A program made the translations under genes and the position numbers. Below are positions 36,807-45,250 of a DNA stretch of 64,000 bases, in pieces. The notes under the pieces are model-generated. The model did no database searches. It had not been told where the DNA came from and was given only the letters and a program-made list of their open reading frames with translations. Source of the stretch: Polaribacter vadi (GTDB taxonomy: Bacteria; Bacteroidota; Bacteroidia; Flavobacteriales; Flavobacteriaceae); assembly GCF_018861005.1 (NCBI RefSeq), contig NZ_JAHKQL010000015.1:248001-312000 (forward strand), read 5' to 3'. Position 1 is the stretch's first letter. Each line of letters begins with the position of its first letter.

Positions 36807-38333
36807 TTACTTTTTACCTTGATAAGAATTCAGTAATGCTTTCATCTCTTTTACTTTTTCAGGATATAGGCTATACAAATTTTTTGTTTGATACAAATCC
36901 GTTTTCAAATTGTACAGCTGTGCAGGTGGTGCATCTGCTTTTATTTTACCATCCTTAATATCACTATTAATTTCTCCTGCAAAAGATATGGCAGCAGGTC
37001 CTCCAAAGGCATGATGTCCCTGTTTTCTAGATCCAAAACCTCCTCCGCCTTGAGCTCCTATATATAACCAATTTCCTTTACGAATAACCAAATGAGAATT
37101 TCTTTTAGGTGCTAGAAGCACTTCGTTTCTTATCTGTTTATTAGTTTTTCCAGTAATTGCTCCTAATATGTTTTTACTATCCTGTCCTTGTCCTTGCTCC
37201 AATTTCTGTTCTGTAAGTGCTGCGAATGTTGCTAGCATATCCACATTACAAATCAATTGATCAGACACCTCTCCAGGTTTTATTTTATTAGGCCAATGAG
37301 CGATAAATGGAATACGATGACCGCCTTCCCAAGCATCAAACTTAAAACCTAATAAATCACCATTTAATTTGTGGCCATCTTTCCATGCTTTTTGTCCAGT
37401 GGCATTAAACATCCCTCCGTTATCACTTGTAAATATGACCAATGTATTATCTGCCTCTCCCATTTCTTCAAGCGTTTGCATAACTTCACCAACAATCCAG
37501 TCTAATTCATGAACAAAATCGCCATACAAGCCAGATTCACTGGTTCCTTTAAATTGTGGTGCAGGTGTAAAAGGGTGGTGAATATTTGTGGTGGCAAAAT
37601 ACAGAAAGAAAGGCTTTTCTTTTTGTGCTTTCATCCAACCAATTGCTTTCTCTTTTAAATGAGTTCCTACTTGTTCATCAACATATAATGCATGTGCTTT
37701 ATCAGCTCCTCCAATATCATCCAAATTCATTTTTTCAAAAACTTCTTTTGTTTTGGCTTTTTCTCCATACACAAATGGATCATCTTCCGTTAGTCCAACC
37801 ACATTATGGTTCTCTACATATACAAAAGGAGGGTGACTATTTACCACTGGTACGCCATAGTAATAATCAAAACCCAATTCATTAGGACCTGGAGTTAATG
37901 GTTTGTTCCAATCAACAGGTTTTGTTGTTCCAAAACCTAAATGCCATTTTCCAACACAAGCTGTTGCATATCCTGCTTTTTTTAACACTGATGCTATGGT
38001 TTCTTTTTGGGTATCAATTACTAATTTGTCTTTAAGAAAAATAGGTCTGTTTAAATTTCCGTATCTAATAGGATACTCTCCAGTAAGCAGCGCATATCGT
38101 GATGGGGTACAAACTGCAGAAGCTGAATGCGCATCCGTAAACATTCGTCCTTCTTTAGCTAATTTATCGATATTCGGTGTTTGAAGCTTTGTTGCTCCAT
38201 AACAACTCAAATCGCCATAACCTAAATCATCTGCATTAATTAAAACAATGTTTGGAAGTTTCTGCTTATTTTGTAAGGCAAAAGATGACTGAGTCAAAAT
38301 TAAGACGGCGAAAAGTCTAACAATATTTTTCAT
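36807..38333 (-). CDS. Secreted family S1 sulfatase (CTPSR)
   Basis: This 508-residue sulfatase has a Sec signal ending SFALQ. It shows NADDLGYGDLSCYG (DD at 35-36), formylglycine Cys75 in VCTPSRYALLTGEYPIR, VGKWHLGFG, TNIHHPFTP, FTSDNGG and WEGGHRIPF. The RYALLTG run makes it the closest relative of the + strand sulfatase at 3663. An oddity is the Gly-rich segment before the C-terminus (IGAQGGGGFGSRKQGHHAFGG), which may be a mobile loop near the active site. It follows the GH29 at 38454 across a 120-bp gap with a small hairpin (AGTTTCCCAAACT, 38383-38395), so it may start a new transcript. Confidence 0.92.
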   Translation of the reverse strand: MKNIVRLFAVLILTQSSFALQNKQKLPNIVLINADDLGYGDLSCYGATKLQTPNIDKLAKEGRMFTDAHSASAVCTPSRYALLTGEYPIRYGNLNRPIFLKDKLVIDTQKETIASVLKKAGYATACVGKWHLGFGTTKPVDWNKPLTPGPNELGFDYYYGVPVVNSHPPFVYVENHNVVGLTEDDPFVYGEKAKTKEVFEKMNLDDIGGADKAHALYVDEQVGTHLKEKAIGWMKAQKEKPFFLYFATTNIHHPFTPAPQFKGTSESGLYGDFVHELDWIVGEVMQTLEEMGEADNTLVIFTSDNGGMFNATGQKAWKDGHKLNGDLLGFKFDAWEGGHRIPFIAHWPNKIKPGEVSDQLICNVDMLATFAALTEQKLEQGQGQDSKNILGAITGKTNKQIRNEVLLAPKRNSHLVIRKGNWLYIGAQGGGGFGSRKQGHHAFGGPAAISFAGEINSDIKDGKIKADAPPAQLYNLKTDLYQTKNLYSLYPEKVKEMKALLNSYQGKK

Positions 38334-38382
38334 TTAGTATATGTTTTTTTATATTTTCAGGATATGTTATTCTAACTTTAAA

Positions 38383-38395
38383 AGTTTCCCAAACT
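38383..38395 (-). terminator. Weak hairpin between GH29 and sulfatase 36807
   Basis: AGTTT-GGG-AAACT on the - strand is a perfect 5-bp stem with a 3-nt loop inside a flanking AAAAGT/ACTTTT pair, with only three T directly after. It lies in the 120-bp gap after the GH29 stop. It could weaken readthrough, but it is too AT-rich to call with confidence. Confidence 0.25.
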
Positions 38396-38453
38396 ACTTT
38401 TTATGCTACTAGATTTAACAATATTTTTTTATAAAACATCTCTTCTATTAATG

Positions 38454-40049
38454 CTATTTCATTAATGTAATAATCTCAACAACAGGATTTTTTCCTGTAG
38501 TACATACAACTTTATATTTGTTATCTTTTATCAATTTGAAATCTGGAACTATTTGGATATTACCATGATCATTAATACGATATTGTATTTGTTCATTTAA
38601 ACTGAATGAATGCTGTTTTTTATTATCATTTAGCATAAAATTTACTCCATCAGATTCAACTAATATTCCTGAAGTTTCTTTGCGTTTTGTATGATGTATA
38701 CTTGGAGGAATCCATGTTGGTCCTTTAGCTAAATCTATTTCTAAGTCACCATTCAACTCTAAAACAACCACAGGTAATGTTTGATTAAATGTATCTTTTG
38801 GAATAGTTGCTGTTATTGTTGCCTTGTCTGTATTTTGAGTAAAAAGCACAGGTGTATTATTGCCTAAAATATAGGCCTTATTTACTTTGCTTTTAATCCC
38901 GTTTATATTGATGGTTTTATTTTCATCACCAAAAAGATGTAAATAAACTTTTTTCTCCTTTGTTGTTATAGAACCCCATTTATACTCTCCCTTAAAAGGA
39001 GAACCTTTTGTTTCATAAATAGATTTTCCATTTACTTTTGTCCATTTTGCGATATCTTTTAAACGCGCTGTTTCTTCAGGGGTAAAACAACCATCAGGTC
39101 CTGGGCCAATGTTTAATAGAAAATTTGAGTTTCTACAAGCACACTTTGACAACATTGAAATTACCTCTTCTGAAGGTTTCCAGTTTGAATCATTTTTGTC
39201 ATAGCCCCAATTATGTCTTAAAGTCATTATAGATTCAAGGTATCCTTCAGCACCAGGAGATGCTAACTCACGATCGCCTAAGTTTTCATAATCTCCAAGA
39301 TTATTTCCAATTCGACTACTTACAACACAATTAGGTTGATATTTACGAACCAAATCATAACACATTTGATTTAAATCTGCATGTCTTTTTACGCCCATAT
39401 CAAACCAAATTAAATCGATTTGACCATAATTAGTTAATAATTCTTCTAAATGAGTTTTTACTATTTTTTTATAATCTTCTGGAACTACAGCAGCATTTCT
39501 TCTTACTTTTTTATAATGATACCAATCTTTTTCATGTGAATAATAAATTCCAACACGCATACCTTGTTTATGGCATTCATCTATATATTCTTTCAACAAA
39601 TCTTTTTTATAAGCTGACGACTTTACAACATTCCAGTCAGATGCTTTTGTATCAAACATGGCAAATCCATCATGATGCTTTGTGGTTAACACCATATATT
39701 TCATGCCTGCATCCTTGGCCATTTTTACCCATTCTGCTGGTTTGTAATTTACAGGATTAAATTGTTGTGCTTTTTTTTCATAAGCTTCCTTAGGGATATC
39801 AGCTAAAAGATAGATCCATTCTGCACTTCCAGCTCCCATTTCTTTTCCATAATCAATGCCATTCCATTCTCCTCCAAAAGCAGAATAAACACCCCAATGT
39901 AAAAACATACCAAACTTGGCATTGGACCACCAAGCCATTCTTTCTTGTTTTTCCAACTCAGTTTCACTCCACACTTTTTCTTGTGAAAAACTACCTTGAA
40001 TTACTGAAAGATGAACGAGCAATGCAATAAATACCTTTTTCATAAACAT
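38454..40049 (-). CDS. GH29-family alpha-L-fucosidase
   Basis: This 531-residue GH29 has a signal ending GSFSQ (a second ATG at 40043 gives MKKVFIALL). It shows FGMFLHWGVYSAFGGEW, SAEWIYLLADIP, TKHHDGFAMFDT and YYSHEKDWYH. The nucleophile is Asp217 in LIWFDMG, and NSNFLLNIGPGPDGC follows. The extra C-terminal beta-rich region of about 170 residues (from KTININGIK) resembles a second sandwich of unknown binding role. It should release terminal alpha-L-fucose. It lies 61 bp downstream of the sulfatase at 40111, a pairing that recurs in the locus (sulfatase then GH29). Confidence 0.93.
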   Translation of the reverse strand: MFMKKVFIALLVHLSVIQGSFSQEKVWSETELEKQERMAWWSNAKFGMFLHWGVYSAFGGEWNGIDYGKEMGAGSAEWIYLLADIPKEAYEKKAQQFNPVNYKPAEWVKMAKDAGMKYMVLTTKHHDGFAMFDTKASDWNVVKSSAYKKDLLKEYIDECHKQGMRVGIYYSHEKDWYHYKKVRRNAAVVPEDYKKIVKTHLEELLTNYGQIDLIWFDMGVKRHADLNQMCYDLVRKYQPNCVVSSRIGNNLGDYENLGDRELASPGAEGYLESIMTLRHNWGYDKNDSNWKPSEEVISMLSKCACRNSNFLLNIGPGPDGCFTPEETARLKDIAKWTKVNGKSIYETKGSPFKGEYKWGSITTKEKKVYLHLFGDENKTININGIKSKVNKAYILGNNTPVLFTQNTDKATITATIPKDTFNQTLPVVVLELNGDLEIDLAKGPTWIPPSIHHTKRKETSGILVESDGVNFMLNDNKKQHSFSLNEQIQYRINDHGNIQIVPDFKLIKDNKYKVVCTTGKNPVVEIITLMK

Positions 40050-40110
40050 ATATTGTTGTTTAAATTTTGTTTATTTTCTTGAAAACCTATTTCCGTAAAA
40101 AACTCCTAAT

Positions 40111-41679
40111 TTATTTTATAGCAAAAGCTGCCTGTACCCAAGGAAAATCTATCTCATCATTCTTTTGTGGTTTTCCTGATGTACTTCTTCCATCATTAAT
40201 TTGTTTGATTAATAATTGCTTCAGTTCCTTTACTTTTTCAGGATGTTTTTCTGCTAAATTCACATGCTCTCCAACATCAATTTTTAAGTTATACAATATA
40301 ATTTCTGGCAAGTCTTTTAACTTTTTTAAAGGTCTTCCCATAGCATTTAACCCTTTGTTTGCAGATACAATTAATTTCCAATCTCCTTTTCTTATAGCAA
40401 AAACACCTTCTTTGCTATGGTGAATAGTTGCTTCTCTTTCATATCCTTTTTGTTGTAACAACAAAGGCAACATACTATAACTGTCTTCTGCTTCATTATC
40501 TTTTAAATTATAATTTACAATATCGGCAGTGGTTGCCATAAAATCTGTGGTACAAATGGTTGCATCAGAAATAGTATTAGGCTTGATTTTTTCTGGCCAT
40601 TTTACGATAAAAGGAACTCGATGACCTCCTTCTAAATAGCTTCCTTTGTTTCCACTATAAATATAACTTGGGTTGTGTCCTTTAGATTTTAACACTCCAT
40701 AATTGGCATTTGCCGCACATCCATTATCACTTGTAAAAATGATAATAGTATTGTCTTCTTCTCCACTTTCTTTAACTGCTTTAAATATTTGCCCCATTAA
40801 ATCATCAATCATTAAAACAAAATCTGCGTAAGGATTTATTTTACTTTTTCCTTTCCAAGGTGCCGTTGGTAAAATTGGATTGTGTGGTGCTGGTAATGGT
40901 AAGTAGATAAAGTAAGGTTTATCGTCTTTTGCGTTTTCTTTGATATAAGAAACTGTTTTATCAACAAAAACAGGTAACACTTCTTCATGTTTAAAGTCAT
41001 TAGAAATTGGTCCCTTTATCCAATACGCATATTTATTTGATTTTCTTTTTTGTTCAGAAATACCTGTTGGCTGCATCACCACTTTATCATTCTCTACATA
41101 CACAAAAGGAGGCATGTTTAGTGATGCTGCTAATAAATAGGAATAATCGAAACCTAAATCTAAAGCTCCTTTTTTTAAGGGTTTTGTATAATCTAATTGT
41201 TCCATTGGATACTTATCTTTAACACTAGAGTAATGTTCTAATTCTTTGCTAGTGTCTTTTAGATCCCAATTTAACCCCAAATGCCATTTACCAATATTTG
41301 CAGTTTTATAACCATTTTGTTGTAACAAATCGGCTACAGTGAAACGATCATCTTTTATCAACATTGGTGAAGTACCCCAAGTAACAAATTGTTTTAATGG
41401 TGTTCTCCAATTGTATCTTCCTGTTATGATACCATATCTGGTTGGTGTACAAACTGAAGATGAAGTATGGGCATCTGTAAATCGCATTCCATCATCAGCT
41501 AACTGGTCTAAATGTGGGGTATGTATTTTACTGTTTTCATTATAAACACTTAAATCTCCTATTCCTAAATCATCTGCTAATATGTAAATGATATTGGGTT
41601 TTTTGTTCTGAGATTTATTTTGACCACTAACTGTGTAAATTAAAAATAACGTGAAGACAACTAATAGTTTTTGTTTCAT
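40111..41679 (-). CDS. Secreted family S1 sulfatase (CTPTR), paralogue of 10140
   Basis: This 522-residue sulfatase has a signal ending VSGQ. It shows LADDLGIGDLSVYN (DD at 36-37), formylglycine Cys77 in VCTPTRYGIITGRYNWRTPLK, IGKWHLGLNW, PLPAPHNPILPTAPWKGKS, FTSDNGC and YLEGGHRVPFI. The architecture and motifs make it a paralogue of the sulfatase at 10140-11702, including the C-terminal DGRSTSG. The two may act on the same sulfate position in different fragments. It begins a transcript-like unit: its 224-bp upstream gap carries phased repeats and a stem-loop (41696-41822). The GH29 at 38454 follows. Confidence 0.92.
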   Translation of the reverse strand: MKQKLLVVFTLFLIYTVSGQNKSQNKKPNIIYILADDLGIGDLSVYNENSKIHTPHLDQLADDGMRFTDAHTSSSVCTPTRYGIITGRYNWRTPLKQFVTWGTSPMLIKDDRFTVADLLQQNGYKTANIGKWHLGLNWDLKDTSKELEHYSSVKDKYPMEQLDYTKPLKKGALDLGFDYSYLLAASLNMPPFVYVENDKVVMQPTGISEQKRKSNKYAYWIKGPISNDFKHEEVLPVFVDKTVSYIKENAKDDKPYFIYLPLPAPHNPILPTAPWKGKSKINPYADFVLMIDDLMGQIFKAVKESGEEDNTIIIFTSDNGCAANANYGVLKSKGHNPSYIYSGNKGSYLEGGHRVPFIVKWPEKIKPNTISDATICTTDFMATTADIVNYNLKDNEAEDSYSMLPLLLQQKGYEREATIHHSKEGVFAIRKGDWKLIVSANKGLNAMGRPLKKLKDLPEIILYNLKIDVGEHVNLAEKHPEKVKELKQLLIKQINDGRSTSGKPQKNDEIDFPWVQAAFAIK

Positions 41680-41695
41680 TTTGTAAGTACATTTA

Positions 41696-41745
41696 AGGAG
41701 TAATGCAATACTATATTTTGAATACTTATAGCTTTTTTTACTCCT
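41696..41745 (-). promoter_or_regulatory. Long stem-loop in the 5' leader of sulfatase 40111
   Basis: AGGAGTAA (41696-41703) and TTACTCCT (41738-41745) are a perfect 8-bp inverted repeat, with an inner CTATA/TATAG pair (41711-41715, 41727-41731). It sits 16 bp upstream of the ATG at 41679, within the expected leader. It could be an RNA control hairpin or an operator dyad; neither is shown. Confidence 0.45.
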
Positions 41746-41772
41746 GATTAAGAATTTCTATTTATTACAAAT

Positions 41773-41822
41773 TTGCTCTTAAATATCTTAACATACTTGC
41801 TCTTAACAACTATTAATTTGCT
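41773..41822. promoter_or_regulatory. Helically phased direct repeats upstream of sulfatase 40111
   Basis: TTGCTCTTAA occurs exactly at 41773-41782 and 41797-41806 (24 bp apart). A shorter TTGCT lies at 41818-41822, another 21 bp on. Spacings near two helix turns and a location about 95-145 bp before the ATG suggest binding sites for a dimeric or tandem-binding activator. The controlling protein is unknown. Confidence 0.4.
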
Positions 41823-41903
41823 AAAAACTATCATATTGGAATTCTTATGCCCTCAATTGTACTATCTTACAGTTTAATCAAGAAAAACCAGAAAAAATTT
41901 AAT

Positions 41904-44111
41904 TTAGTTTTTAATCATTCCCATCTTGCTTACATCTAATGGTTCTATACCTAGTTTTAAAGCTGGACTATCTGCTTTAAATCCAAAATTTGCATTTTCT
42001 ACATCAATAAACATCGGGTCTCCAAATTGACTCATTTTCTCTTTTCCTAATAAACGCATTCTTTTAAAATGTGCATTCATCCAATTCGGATTTTTAGGAT
42101 GATAATACAGATTTTCATCCATATCTGTTTGGTTTAAATTTGGAAGGTTTTTTACCTGATCTTTACGAGGTCTTTCTGCATAAGCATTTCCTCCATCAGG
42201 ATGAGAAATAATAATATTTTTATGTGCTTTTGATCCGGTTACAGGAACCCATTCAAAACTGATATATCCAAATCGTGGTGCTACTCTTGGCGCTACAATA
42301 ATATTGTTGATGATATCATTGACTCCTTTTGATGCAATTCCTGCACTAAAAGCGTAATTATTATAAAGAACATTACCAAAGATCAATGTTTCATGCTGAT
42401 CATCATCACAACGAATTGGTGCTGGCATTGAATGTTCTAAATTATCATGTAAATAATTATAGCGAACGATATTTCCTGTACCTGCTCCAGAAACATAAAT
42501 ACAGTTACCATCAGACAATAATTGTACTGCATGTGTAATTTCATTATACTCTACAATATTATGTCTTGAGTGATTAAATTTTTCACGAACCTTCCAATTT
42601 TCATAGTTCTCTTTTGTGTTTTTAATAACCTCATCAGGAATTTCATGATGTCTGACTGTTCTTCCTCCCTCACCATTTAATCTTCTATCTGGCTCAATAC
42701 GATTGGTAATTAAAATTCCAGCATATCCACTGTGATGAATATAATTGTGGGCAATTTGGTTGTAACCACTTTGCCAGGCCCAAATACCTGGAGAGTGCCA
42801 TGTTATTTCACTAAAGTGATGAATATGATTATTGATAATTTTATTATGATGATTGACATCTTTAGTCCCTGGGCCATAACCTGCCAATAAAATTCCTGCT
42901 TCTCCTAGATAAGAAAACTCGCAATTTTCAACCTTATTCTTCTGAGCATGTAAATCAAAACGAACACCAGATCCACCAGAATTTACAAACTTACAATTGA
43001 TAACTTCACAATTCTCTGCTCCTCTAAAACGTAATGCTGCTGTAGGTCTATCAAACATATCCCAATCATGTTGCATACCCCAACCCAATTGATCTTTATC
43101 ATCTACCCAAGCTCTTCTATCTGCATGAGAAAATGTAATCCCTGAGAATGAAATACCTTTTACAGGTTGGTCTTTAGTGCCTTTATAATCGATATTTCCT
43201 TCTACGCGAATTAGTTCAGTTATTGTTGGTGCCAAAATTCCTTTTGGAGAACCATTATCTGTTGTATTGACTGGCCATAGGTAAATTTTTCGTGTTTCAG
43301 TATTTACTACCCATTCTCCTGGTGTATCTAGGAATTCAAGTGAATTTTCAATCCAAGCAGAATAACCATCTTTTTTATGTACCCAATGTGCTAATTCTCC
43401 CATCGCATACGTTGATGATACTTTTGTTTTTGCTACTAATTTTTCCTCATCTACAGATTCTAATGGTAACATATTAATCATCCAAGCACGACTGGGTCTT
43501 ATATTTAGTTCAACATCTTTAAGATTTTCCCAATTCTTTATTTTTCCTTTTGGAAAGTGAACTGTTCTTTTATCACCCATTTTAGTGGGTATAAAACCTT
43601 CTGCTCTTGCACGATTTAGGCGTCCTTTCCCATCATAGAGTGTATAAAATTTATCAATTCCATCTGGAATATCTGCTACCCAAACTTTTCCTTTTGCTAC
43701 TTGTGGTAATTCAGGATGCGATTGTAATAATTCCCAATCATTTACGGAAACTCCTGCACTCACAATAGGTTTTTCTTTAGGATACGCAGCAAAAGTTAAC
43801 TGTGTTGATACTGAATTTGATTTCTGATTTCCGTCTTCTATACCTAAAAAAAGTGTTTTATTTAATTGATGACGTCCACCACTTAAATAGATAAAAGCTG
43901 GTTTTGAATTTCCTTTATCACGAAATTCTCTAACGATTTCAAGAGCCTTTGGAATACTTGCTAAAGGAGCAACAGTGGTTCCAGATGCTTTATCATCACC
44001 TGAAATGGAGACGTATAACTCTATCTTTTCACTCAAATTGTTACATCCTGTTAAAAGGATTATACAAAGTGAAAAAAGCATCCACTTAAATTGGATTAAA
44101 ATCGTTTTCAT
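41904..44111 (-). CDS. GH141-like beta-helix glycosidase, copy C (lipoprotein)
   Basis: This 735-residue lipoprotein has a lipobox ending LTGC (Cys23). The N-terminus LYVSISGDDKASGT with APLASIPKAL is the family opening. It shares HDWDMFDRP, NNHIHHFSEI, PGTKDVNHHN and the final NFGFKADSPALKLG with the tandem pair at 5555-9961. The two conserved Asp motifs appear as LSDGNCIYVSGAG and IRCDDDQHE; the second has Asp-Asp instead of Asp-Gly. It is more diverged than copies A and B are from each other, so it probably has a distinct specificity. It starts 3 bp after the stop of the short GH29 gene. After its end, a 224-bp gap leads to the next sulfatase. Confidence 0.87.
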   Translation of the reverse strand: MKTILIQFKWMLFSLCIILLTGCNNLSEKIELYVSISGDDKASGTTVAPLASIPKALEIVREFRDKGNSKPAFIYLSGGRHQLNKTLFLGIEDGNQKSNSVSTQLTFAAYPKEKPIVSAGVSVNDWELLQSHPELPQVAKGKVWVADIPDGIDKFYTLYDGKGRLNRARAEGFIPTKMGDKRTVHFPKGKIKNWENLKDVELNIRPSRAWMINMLPLESVDEEKLVAKTKVSSTYAMGELAHWVHKKDGYSAWIENSLEFLDTPGEWVVNTETRKIYLWPVNTTDNGSPKGILAPTITELIRVEGNIDYKGTKDQPVKGISFSGITFSHADRRAWVDDKDQLGWGMQHDWDMFDRPTAALRFRGAENCEVINCKFVNSGGSGVRFDLHAQKNKVENCEFSYLGEAGILLAGYGPGTKDVNHHNKIINNHIHHFSEITWHSPGIWAWQSGYNQIAHNYIHHSGYAGILITNRIEPDRRLNGEGGRTVRHHEIPDEVIKNTKENYENWKVREKFNHSRHNIVEYNEITHAVQLLSDGNCIYVSGAGTGNIVRYNYLHDNLEHSMPAPIRCDDDQHETLIFGNVLYNNYAFSAGIASKGVNDIINNIIVAPRVAPRFGYISFEWVPVTGSKAHKNIIISHPDGGNAYAERPRKDQVKNLPNLNQTDMDENLYYHPKNPNWMNAHFKRMRLLGKEKMSQFGDPMFIDVENANFGFKADSPALKLGIEPLDVSKMGMIKN

Positions 44112-44114
44112 CGT

Positions 44115-45233
44115 TTATTTCTTTAAGCGTTTTCCAACTTCTTTTAACGTTTTAATGTCATCTGGAAAAACAGTTCCATCTGGTAATGGCCCAATATTTA
44201 ATAATAAATTAGCTTTCATTTTTTTTGTGTGTGCTAACATTTCCATCACTTCATCAGTAGTTTTGTGTCCTACATCATTATCTCTATCATATCCCCAAGC
44301 ATAAGGTTGCATTGTGTTGCAAATTTCTAAAGGAACATCTGACTCTCCTTTAAAATGACGTTCTGGAGCTTTAAAATCTTCAGTACCTAAAACGCCTTGT
44401 TTATAAGAAACCAAAACTTGAGGTTGAAGCGAATGTATGTGATCGTATAACTCTTGAATTTTCAATTCGGCTATTTTTTCTGGTGTAGAATTAGGCACAG
44501 CTCTACCATCTAACCAAATTCCTGCAATAGGCCCATATTTGGTTAACAACTCTGTTATTTGATTTTTCATAAAATCTACATATAACTGCAAGTCTTGTTC
44601 TTCACCATATTTATATGACTCTTCTTTAGGATTGTAATCTGGCTTTGGATTTCCACCCCAATCTTCTCTATTAGGCGAATGTGGATGTTTCCAATCACGT
44701 CCATGAGAATAATAGAAAAATAATCCTAAGCCTTTTTTATGACATTGTTCTGCTAATTCTGCTACCAAATCGCGTTTTGCAGCACTATTTGTACTTTTAA
44801 AATCGCTAAATTCTGTATCGAACAAACTAAAACCATCATGATGTCTGGTAGTAATATTGATGTATTTCATGCCAGCATCTACAGCCAAATCTGTGATTAA
44901 ATCTGCATCAAAATTTTCAGCGGTAAATTTATCTGCTAATTTTGCATATTCATCAGGTCTAACTTTTGCACGCAATTGTACCCATTCTGCTGGTTTTGAA
45001 TGTATTTCTCCCCAATATCCTTCAGTTAAACTAAATAATCCATAGTGAATGAACATGCCAAACTTTGCTTCTTCAAACCATTGCAAAGCAGCAACTCTTG
45101 GATTTTTTGCATAGGCATCTTCATACCCTTTTAAATAGGAGGGTACCTCAACTTGTTTTTTGCAACTAGTAATACTCAAAAAAATAATGAATACTCCAAT
45201 AAACAGCCAGCTAATATTTTTTAATATTTTCAT
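44115..45233 (-). CDS. Short GH29-family fucosidase (lipoprotein, catalytic domain only)
   Basis: This GH29 is only 372 residues, with a lipobox ending TSC (Cys24). It shows FGMFIHYGLFSLTEGYWGE, PAEWVQLRAKVRP, TTRHHDGFSLFDT and YYSHGRDW. The nucleophile is Asp242 in IWLDGRA, and LLLNIGPLPDG follows near the end. It stops right after the barrel and has no C-terminal beta-sandwich, unlike the other three GH29 proteins here. The short form resembles compact bacterial GH29 members with strict linkage preference (inference). The GH95 gene precedes it by 17 bp and GH141 copy C follows by 3 bp, so the three are likely cotranscribed. Confidence 0.92.
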   Translation of the reverse strand: MKILKNISWLFIGVFIIFLSITSCKKQVEVPSYLKGYEDAYAKNPRVAALQWFEEAKFGMFIHYGLFSLTEGYWGEIHSKPAEWVQLRAKVRPDEYAKLADKFTAENFDADLITDLAVDAGMKYINITTRHHDGFSLFDTEFSDFKSTNSAAKRDLVAELAEQCHKKGLGLFFYYSHGRDWKHPHSPNREDWGGNPKPDYNPKEESYKYGEEQDLQLYVDFMKNQITELLTKYGPIAGIWLDGRAVPNSTPEKIAELKIQELYDHIHSLQPQVLVSYKQGVLGTEDFKAPERHFKGESDVPLEICNTMQPYAWGYDRDNDVGHKTTDEVMEMLAHTKKMKANLLLNIGPLPDGTVFPDDIKTLKEVGKRLKK

Positions 45234-45250
45234 TTGCTAAAATTTAAATT

